This document shows, piece by piece, positions 57,781 through 64,000 of a stretch of 64,000 nucleotides of DNA; the first letter of the stretch is position 1, and each line of letters opens with the position of its first letter. Below the pieces are notes generated by a model. It did not search any database. It was not told the origin of the DNA and saw only the letters and a list, made by a program, of their open reading frames with translations. The position numbers were made by a program, and so were the translations under genes. This DNA comes from Mortierella sp. BCC40632 (lineage: Eukaryota > Mortierellomycota > Mortierellomycetes > Mortierellales > Mortierellaceae): NCBI GenBank assembly GCA_011634665.1, contig WAEK01000001.1:449501-513500 (forward strand). The letters run 5' to 3'.

Positions 57781-59530
57781 TCACCGGAAAGGAATCCTCC
57801 CCATCCTCTCCATCACCTCCAAATGTCGCTTGCCTGCTAGACTATCTAGCAGGGTGGCATCAGCAGATGCCATATCGTTCTGAGCACCAGGGCAGCGTTG
57901 CTCGAGGTGATCAGCCAAGGGTGCACCACAACGGCATACACCAACAGGGCATGCGAAACCGTCACCATCACTCCATCGTCCTCTTTCTCCTTGAAAGGCG
58001 CCTTTCTTTTTCGAGGGAGTGATCCCATGTCGTGCTTCCCATGCCACGGTAGCCTCACATCTGTCCTTCCATAGGACCTCGGATGCCTTTCCTTCGATGA
58101 AACGGACGAAATGGTGTACAATGACTGTTGCTACTTTTTTGGGGACTGAGAACATAGGGGCCCAAATCGTAGGCAGATTTGCTGGTGTTAGGCCACGGCA
58201 GAGGGAGCCAAAGGTCCAGAAGGTTGTTGGAAGCGTTGATCCGTCCTCAAGTTGATTCGGTGTATGATCAGGAGTCCCGCGAATGAAGTTGAGACTCTTG
58301 ATTATTGCTCTGGTAGGCGCCCCTCGCCAAAACAATCTTCTGGGTGCCCTGATCCCTCGGATCTGGTTCGCCACTTGTGCCTTGAACCTATCCTTCGCTT
58401 CTCTGTTTGCCTTGTCGACCTCACTGGGACCCCACTCGTCTATCAAACGTATGGCCTCGTCCCAGATGTCGCGCTGTTGCTCTCCTTTGTTGCCAGACAT
58501 TCCCATACGTGGTCGTTGTCTTCGGTCTCAGCTGCACATCCTACAGCCTCCGTTAGGGTACACATCAGGGTGTCGAGCATGCATCACTTTCCCTGTCGGC
58601 AACATTCCAAACATCTTTTTGATCCTATGTGTTCGTTGTGCTGTGTCCTTCATGCTGCTGTAAAAGGTGTGTACTTGGCGTCTGTCGTGAATATGGGCCA
58701 GAGTTGAACTCCAATCCACCTCGTCCACACTCTGGATGGCACGCTTCGTCCTCTTCTGTGCTAGCCAGGCTTGGTGTCTCCTTATCGTTGTCTGTCGTTT
58801 CAGAAATTGACGGATGTCGATTTCGATACTGGTTCCCTCGCACCTAGCTACCAAGTTTAGCTCATCCTGTGCACTCAGATCTACCTTCCAAGGATCGGTA
58901 CGCACGCCAGCATTTGCCTTTGCAACCTTATCAGCAGCGATGTTCCCTTGGTTATCACTGTGGCCACGGACCCAAACCACTTGAACGCTTCCCTCCCGCT
59001 CCTTTACCACTTTTGCCAACACTGCCCATAGCGCGGCTAGATTGGTGCGTTGTCGTTTCCTGGGCAGGGTGGTTGATCTGTTTACCACCATCTGTCTGAA
59101 TTGATCAACGACGCCCTCGTTGTCTAACTCCCACTCTGAGGTCCTGATCTGGTGGTGCTGCTACTACTGCAGCAATTAGACCCATGAGTTCCGCTTTGGT
59201 TGACGAAGCGTGGCCACCCACGCGTCCTCCAAATGATACGATCTGCCCTGAAGAGGTGTCCACGATTCCGCATGCCATGGATATCGCCTCTGTTCCTGCC
59301 CCGATGAGGGATCCATCTGTGTGCAGGGTACGTGCCTCTGGTGTGCGCTGAGTGTTCCTGAGCTGTAGCATTTTGTCTCTGACAGATGCTTGGACGAAAA
59401 GAGGGCCTATAGACTGCCATCCCTCGATGGCGGGCCTCTCATTCACCCATCCCTGAAACTCTTCCCTCAGGTCTTTCTCTATATCCTCGGTCTGATCCTC
59501 AACATAGGGAGCGACTCCACGCCTTCGCCT
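57781..59530 (-). pseudogene. LINE ORF2 remnant: RNase H and C-terminal region
   Basis: The first open part (to about 59105) has the RNase H start: TDGS with its catalytic Asp, and KAEL with its Glu. After a frameshift near 59100 the frame at 59091-58528 continues the domain with WVRGHSDNQGNIAAD, the usual His and Asp motif. A CRMC near 58530 and a HVWEC in the next frame suggest a split CCHC zinc knuckle. The last frame (58506-57781) is a C-terminal region that includes CPVGVCRCGAPLADH. A reverse transcriptase domain, normally just before RNase H, is missing: only about 80 bases separate the RNase H from the ORF1-like part. Not functional as it stands. Confidence 0.8.
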
Positions 59531-60178
59531 CAGTTCCCTGCGATCTTCTTTTTCGCTGTTGCCTTTCCTCCTGGTCCTTTTTGAAGATGTTGGGTCAGTC
59601 CTTCCGCCAGCAGAATTGCATGATCGCGCGTCCGCCTTTTTTCTGATCTCACCCTTTCTTCAAACTGTGAGAGGTGCACCTCGTGCTCGCGTTGTGCGGC
59701 GTCTTTGATCGACTGGAAATGTTCCTGCAGGTGTCTTTTGTCGTTGTCCAGGATCTTTTGTGAAGACAACTGCAAGCTGCGAATAATGCTCTCTCGCCCT
59801 TTCGTGCAAGACCCTGACTGCAATAGCCTGGTTCTTTTTGGAAGGGCTGTAACTGTCGCTCGAGTGGTGTAGCACATCCCTCTCATACGACTTTGCGTAC
59901 TTTTGCACTCGTTGCTGCAACATGTGCATAACCTGCTGGGTGCCCGAGTCATACTCCTCCTGGGCTGCATCCATTTGGCTAGTCGTGTCTCTATCCAGTC
60001 TTGCTGTCTGCGTCCTTAACTGCTTGTCCGCTCCCTGTGGCAAGTGGAAGCCGAAAGAGGTAAAGGTGGCAGATGCTGACCTCGTGACAGCTAGGAGATC
60101 ACCATCTGGGGGGGTTCCGGGTTCTGATTGCTGTGCGGGCGATGGGGGCGGCCCATCCACTCCCACCCTGTGGCTCAT
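59530..60178 (-). pseudogene. LINE ORF1-like coiled-coil region, frameshifted
   Basis: The frame starting at ATG 60178 (MSHRVGVDGPPPSPAQ) runs 172 codons and is Gln/Arg-rich with coiled-coil character (about 65-110). Near 59800 the helical composition moves to another frame, which ends at 59530 (ILDNDKRHLQEHFQSIKDAA, then HEVHLSQFEERVRSEKRR). One indel would explain the switch. A coiled-coil ORF1 is common in LINEs. The start codon overlaps the preceding stop as ATGA. Confidence 0.6.
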
Positions 60179-60393
60179 CCTTCAAAAGACACCCTTTCGC
60201 TCGTTCCCACGCTTCTCATTTCTCTCCTCTCTCCCTCATTCCTCCTCCTCTCCTCCATCCTTCTTTCCATGGCCGCTCTCGACCCTTCTGCCACTGCCAT
60301 CCGTCTCTCCTTCCTTCTGTCCACCAACGGCTCATCCTCCGACTCAACTTCCATCATCACTTCAGCTTCTGTCTCCATGTCCTCCTCCACCAT
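60175..60393 (-). CDS. Short basic ORF at the 5' end of the LINE
   Basis: This 72-codon ORF is highly charged: a Glu-rich start, then Arg/Glu-rich helix-forming sequence (RRMEERRRNEGERREMRS). Its ATG (60393-60391) spans the junction between target-site duplication and element, so this particular start depends on the insertion site. Its TGA overlaps the next ATG (ATGA at about 60178-60175), which would allow termination-reinitiation. It may be the truncated 5' end of a longer ORF1. Confidence 0.4.
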   Translation of the reverse strand: MVEEDMETEAEVMMEVESEDEPLVDRRKERRMAVAEGSRAAMERRMEERRRNEGERREMRSVGTSERVSFEG

Positions 60394-60408
60394 GTGCAGG
60401 TAGAAGTT
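60392..60408. repeat. Target-site duplication, right copy
   Basis: This is an exact copy of the 17 bases at 57579-57595, at the 5' end of the minus-strand LINE. Confidence 0.85.
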
Positions 60409-60606
60409 AAAATATGAAGCCTAATCCAGCTTCGGCGACCCAGGCGACCAGGAGGCCCCGCGCCGGGGGGCAGTATCAGTGGTTTTTTTGATTTGAAAAA
60501 ATGGACCAAAAACGGGTACTAGTAGGAAATAAAGAATGATGGAAATAAGCTCTGAGATAATTTAGAAACTAGTTGTTGTCAAAGTTCAAACAAATATGAA
60601 CAACTT

Positions 60607-60680
60607 GTTTGTATGGTGTAGTTGGTTATCACGTCTGTCTAACACACAGACGGTCCTCGGTTCGAGTCCGAGTACAAACA
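60607..60680 (+). tRNA. tRNA-Val (anticodon AAC)
   Basis: A 74-nt cloverleaf has acceptor arms GTTTGTA and TACAAAC. The anticodon arm is TCTGT, loop CTAACAC, ACAGA, so the anticodon is AAC (Val). The T arm is CTCGGTTCGAGTCCGAG. There is no intron, and T-rich terminators follow at about 60684 and 60692. Confidence 0.95.
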
Positions 60681-60760
60681 TTATCTTTTGACTTTTTTGC
60701 CCAAGTCGGCTTTGAGGGGAGGAAAGTAGCCTTGAACGAAGAGCGAGGACAAAGCTAAAC

Positions 60761-60908
60761 TTTTTTTTTTTTTTTTTTTTTATGGGCCCCGTTAGGGGTT
60801 TTATTCGTCGGCGCGCACTCATACCACGGTCTGCGGACGTGGCCAGCTAGTTCACAAAAAACTACACTATCCTACAACAGAAGAGTAGAGAGAAGAAGGA
60901 AAAGGTGG
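60761..60908 (-). repeat. Poly(A)-tailed short repeat, copy B
   Basis: Nearly identical to 38288-38430 but inverted. The T-run 60761-60781 is its A-tail on the minus strand. It lies 80 bp downstream of tRNA-Val. The two copies differ mainly in the length of an internal T-run and a few substitutions. Confidence 0.75.
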
Positions 60909-61012
60909 AGGTCTTTTTTGGCTCGATAGGTCAATCTTGAGAAGCTGAGGCCATTGCAGTAGTCAGGCAGTATTGATGTGTAGAGAGAGGAAATGGAAGA
61001 GAGGAACCGTGA

Positions 61013-61043
<31 letters not shown>

Positions 61044-61360
61044 TGATGGCTATCTTTCTATTAATCCCTCACGAGAAGCGGGTAAAAAAAAAAGAGAGAG
61101 AGAGAGAAAGAGAGAAAGAGATCTAGACTAACATCTGGACACAAGAAAAAGAGATGGGCAATGACGGAGATACCTCTCTTTGTTGAAAAAAAAAAAAAAA
61201 AAAAAAAAATTGTTCATTCAGGATCTCAATCTCTTAGCTCTGTCTATGAAAAAGAAAGAAAGAAAGAAAGAAAGAAAAAAAAAAAAAAACTTCATGTGCG
61301 CTGCAACCTGGCAGCCGCTTAAATAAATAAACAATAATAATAAAAAAAAAAAAAACTGCC
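60909..61360. other. Intergenic region with homopolymers
   Basis: It contains A-runs (about 61012-61040, 61185-61209), a (GAAA)n tract near 61250-61275 and an A-run again at 61276-61290. No gene seen. It is the 3' flank of the LRR gene. Confidence 0.5.
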
Positions 61361-64000
61361 TCATAGTCGTTCATCCGTAGCTCGAACACTATATCGCGTC
61401 CCCATCGGAGGAATATACCTCCGACAAAAGATTTGCTCCAACATCCTCTCCCTCGTCAGTTGTCTCGTCAACGTACTTCGATCCCCCGCTACCATCAACG
61501 TCGTTCGGATCTGTCCAATCGTCATCGTATGTCCCGGATCCAGAAACACACAGATCGTCTCAAAGATCTCGTATGGCATTCGGATTAAATTCGCCATCGT
61601 CCTGTGAATACCCCCTTTGTCTTCTTCATATTCTTCTTCATCCTCCATTGCTTCACCTTCCTCTCCATTGTCCTCTTGGTCATAGTGGTTCCCATTCCCG
61701 AATCTTGAACGATACAAGGACGATGTCTCTTTTAAACTCTTTGGAGATATAGATGACAATGGCTGTGATAACCCAAGCGTTTGTTGAAAGGGCAAGAATA
61801 AAGGTGAGGACCCTGTTCGAACACTCTGAGGTGATCGTCGACTTGGGCTATTTGAATGGATCGAAACAGATCGGATCGACCCTGCAGGTGAAGAGGTCCT
61901 TGACAAATCCCGAGGACTGTCATTGCCTTGACCTTGTCCCTGAACAATGTTTCTCTGGACTCGAGGTTCGAGGTGAATGGTTGGGATCGTGATCTCGTTC
62001 CCCTTTTCATTCGTACATAAGACGGAATCGTCCCGAGTTGTCAGGCTGTTCTTGTTGGAGGTGGAAAGGGTTGAATGTACAGAATTGGTTCGACCCAATT
62101 TGATCTTGCGCAACAACTTCCAAGGAACACCATGTTGTTTCCGTGCATTTGAAGGGGAGGAGGAAGAAATCTGTTGACGATTGGAAGAAAACATCTTGGG
62201 GTCATTGTATTGACCCAACAGAACCACTCGAGCGAAACTTAGGATCCTACAGGAGGCTGCATAGACTGCCTGTTGCCATAAATAATTTCTCGTCAAGGAA
62301 TGTTGAATGGATTCATAAAGCACATGTCGATCCTCTGAATTGTAATCGAGTTGCATCCCCTTGATAGATCGGTTCTTGGAAAGTCCTGTCGCCAAGGCCC
62401 AATAACCATCGACCGAGATCTCTGGGTTTGAGGTCAGGCCAATGTTCTGGATCCCTGTTGCCAAGGGTAGAATCTTGGAAATCGAGATTGCTCCCTCGGT
62501 CGAGATACCACAGTTGGTAAAGAGAATACTCTCCAATGTTGTGTTTGCAGCGATCCCTTCCATCAAAGCGTCGATCGCTCCTGCAGAGAGTGCATTGTAC
62601 GATAGATTGATCTCCCGCAAAGCATGGTTAAAACCAAGAGCCTTGCCCAAGGCTTGAATACCAATAACAGTCTGTCCATATCCAATCTGATTCAATTCCA
62701 AATCCAAACCAATCAATGTCGTGTTCCTTTCCAGACTTGAGGCAAGACTGATCATTCCTTGGTCACCAATGTTGTTGTTGGGCAAGTAAAGATAGGTCAA
62801 AGACGTGTTAACATCCAAGGCTCTGGCCATTGCTGCAGCTCCTTGACTTCCCATCTCGTTCATGTCGAGACTGAGTGAAGTCAACGTCGAGTTCACGCGC
62901 ATGGCCTCTGCTATCATGGCACATCCAACGGCTCCCAATCGATTGGATCCCACATTCAAATGCAACAACACGCGGTTCTTGGAAAGCACCCTAGCCAAAA
63001 ATGGAGCTGCTTCGGCCTTGAGATTATTGGATTGAAGACAAAGTCGAGTCAACGAAGGATGATGTGTCCATTCTCCACAGAGTACCTCAACCCCTTGAGA
63101 GGTGAATCGATTGTTAGACAGATCGAGTTCCAAAAGTGTATCGTTCTTGCCAATCATCTTGGCCAAGTACTTGATCACCTTGTCGTTGACACTGGATCGG
63201 ACCAGACTTAATGAGGTAATCGTTCGGTTCCATTTCCAGGCCTCAAACATCGTCTTGAATGCTTGTTGACTGATCGAGTCCCGGTCCAGTTTAAGCTTTT
63301 TGATATTAGCCACTTCTGAGGATTTGATCAACCTGGCCAGGAACTTGGCATCCGAGGCCGAGATGACGGCGGCTGAGATACTAATCGTCTCCAACGCAGT
63401 TGAATTCTTTCCCGCCATGTGTCGTAGTAGCAGATCTAAGTAGGCATCCGATAACATCAAGAAATTACCATGCTTGATCGCGGTGACAATAGGAGCCATT
63501 GAAATTTTGGGGCTGGTACTGTTGACTGTTGTAGAGGCATTAGACAAGGTGATGGATCCATGTGTGGGTGTTGAGGGGGTGTTGAGGGTGGGTGGCCCAC
63601 CATTTCCATCCTGAGAGGTTCTGGGACTATTCCTGTTGCTTGTGCTCGAGCTCTGTGAACTCTTGTCACTTCCGGTGCCATGCCTGCTTAGTGCAATGGC
63701 TGGTAATGAAAAGAAGTTGGTGTTGGAGGTGGAAAGAGTGTTTCCATAACCCACGTTGCTGTCCGTCCTTGACACAGTCTGTACAGGCATGGACTGGATC
63801 CGTGAGAGTCGGACCATCTTTTGAAAGAACCAGGTGTTGCTTTCTGCAGTTTGGGCACTGTCGGTTGTCCGAGACGACTGGGCCCGGGGGTCGAGAGATA
63901 AGGAAGCGGCTGGAGAGGAGCTGGAGGCAGCACTGGGACCGGGTGAAAAGATGTTTGAGAACGAGAAGGCTCGTCGTCGCAAGGAGCGATGTTTCTTTGG
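61361..64000 (-). CDS. Leucine-rich repeat (RNI-like) protein, 5' partial
   Basis: The frame is open to the right edge, so the start lies outside; 879 codons are visible. After a Ser-rich, Arg-containing N-terminal part, residues about 170-560 form a run of ribonuclease-inhibitor-type LRRs of about 28 residues. Repeats such as LLELDLSNNRFTSQGVEVLC, LLHLNVGSNRLGAVGCAMIA and LTYLYLPNNNIGDQGMISLA are plain to see. A basic and Ser-rich linker and an acidic run (EEGEAMEDEEEYEED) follow. The end has MANLIRMPYEIFETICVFLD, which looks like an F-box core, at about 45-90 residues before the stop. It may be a protein-interaction scaffold. A C-terminal F-box would be unusual. Confidence 0.78.
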   Translation of the reverse strand, partial: PKKHRSLRRRAFSFSNIFSPGPSAASSSSPAASLSLDPRAQSSRTTDSAQTAESNTWFFQKMVRLSRIQSMPVQTVSRTDSNVGYGNTLSTSNTNFFSLPAIALSRHGTGSDKSSQSSSTSNRNSPRTSQDGNGGPPTLNTPSTPTHGSITLSNASTTVNSTSPKISMAPIVTAIKHGNFLMLSDAYLDLLLRHMAGKNSTALETISISAAVISASDAKFLARLIKSSEVANIKKLKLDRDSISQQAFKTMFEAWKWNRTITSLSLVRSSVNDKVIKYLAKMIGKNDTLLELDLSNNRFTSQGVEVLCGEWTHHPSLTRLCLQSNNLKAEAAPFLARVLSKNRVLLHLNVGSNRLGAVGCAMIAEAMRVNSTLTSLSLDMNEMGSQGAAAMARALDVNTSLTYLYLPNNNIGDQGMISLASSLERNTTLIGLDLELNQIGYGQTVIGIQALGKALGFNHALREINLSYNALSAGAIDALMEGIAANTTLESILFTNCGISTEGAISISKILPLATGIQNIGLTSNPEISVDGYWALATGLSKNRSIKGMQLDYNSEDRHVLYESIQHSLTRNYLWQQAVYAASCRILSFARVVLLGQYNDPKMFSSNRQQISSSSPSNARKQHGVPWKLLRKIKLGRTNSVHSTLSTSNKNSLTTRDDSVLCTNEKGNEITIPTIHLEPRVQRNIVQGQGQGNDSPRDLSRTSSPAGSIRSVSIHSNSPSRRSPQSVRTGSSPLFLPFQQTLGLSQPLSSISPKSLKETSSLYRSRFGNGNHYDQEDNGEEGEAMEDEEEYEEDKGGIHRTMANLIRMPYEIFETICVFLDPGHTMTIGQIRTTLMVAGDRSTLTRQLTRERMLEQIFCRRYIPPMGTRYSVRATDERL

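Larger units (their letters stand above)
57596..60391 (-). mobile_element. Non-autonomous LINE with RNase H but no reverse transcriptase
   Basis: About 2.8 kb is bounded by a perfect 17-bp target-site duplication (57579-57595 and 60392-60408). It ends at the left in a T-run that is the 3' poly(A) tail, as target-primed insertion leaves. Read on the minus strand it holds a 72-codon basic ORF, an ORF1-like coiled-coil region, an RNase H domain, a CxxC...HxxxxC zinc-knuckle-like remnant and a C-terminal region. A 3' untranslated region of about 185 bases follows, with a CACCGC-TCT-GCGGTG hairpin (57668-57682). No reverse transcriptase or endonuclease segment is present, and several frameshifts break the coding parts. 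The element must have been moved by proteins supplied in trans. Confidence 0.85.

Noticed and set aside
1..64000. CRISPR arrays, bacterial operons or prophage
   Set aside because: The window is eukaryotic; repeats present are microsatellites and retroelement ends, with no regular spacer pattern.

Overview
This is a eukaryotic window and almost certainly an early-diverging filamentous fungus. Spliceosomal GT-AG introns of about 90-590 bp interrupt most genes. Promoters and 5' leaders are pyrimidine- or purine-rich, with many (CT)n/(GA)n tracts and A/T homopolymers of 15-30 bases. The gene set (arrestin, bZIP, F-box/LRR, Mid2-like sensor, LINE with RNase H) fits a zygomycete-type fungus such as Mortierellomycota. 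The phylum is an inference from gene style; no marker gene here fixes it.

Layout. 1-7.1 kb: the 3' end of an acidic-tail protein, a four-TM membrane protein (1551-2357), a possible decayed minus-strand gene (about 2.7-3.1 kb) and a TAF14-like YEATS/ET protein (5071-7104). 7.1-9.8 kb is mostly non-coding with coding-like scraps. 9.8-17.7 kb: an arrestin-domain protein, then a divergent pair made of a mitochondrial GGQ release-factor-like protein (minus) and a seven-exon UIM plus Tdp1-fold protein (plus) whose two HKD lysines are both replaced. 18.7-19.9 kb: a U2 snRNA gene (minus) head-to-head with a short Prp6/HAT-like fragment (plus). 21.9-24.5 kb: a bZIP factor. 25.0-31.0 kb: an F-box/LRR-like protein and SGD1/NOM1, both minus. 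32.9-37.0 kb: a 1243-residue protein of unknown function. 37.7-38.0 kb: tRNA-Glu(CTC) and initiator tRNA-Met(CAT), followed by a short poly(A)-tailed repeat. 38.6-46.4 kb is gene-poor, with one possible missed gene and a perfect 55-bp purine inverted repeat at 43.8-44.0 kb.

46.5-51.3 kb: a Ser/Pro/Gln-rich four-exon protein and, on the other strand, a single-pass Mid2-like membrane protein. 54.7-56.2 kb: an OAC1-type mitochondrial carrier. 56.7-60.9 kb is a retroelement cluster. A LINE without a reverse transcriptase domain is bounded by a perfect 17-bp target-site duplication. Nearby are a second related LINE 3' end, tRNA-Val(AAC), and a second, inverted copy of the repeat seen after the initiator tRNA. 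61.4-64.0 kb: a large LRR (RNI-like) protein running off the right edge.

Nuclear RNA and gene-expression functions are common here: TAF14, U2, the Prp6-like fragment, SGD1, bZIP and three tRNAs. Unlike a bacterial operon, no set of neighbours forms an evident pathway. Two tight divergent arrangements (13340/13604 and 18907/19460) could share promoters. Exon models were built by hand from reading frame, splice sites and family resemblance; where an acceptor is uncertain the entry says so.
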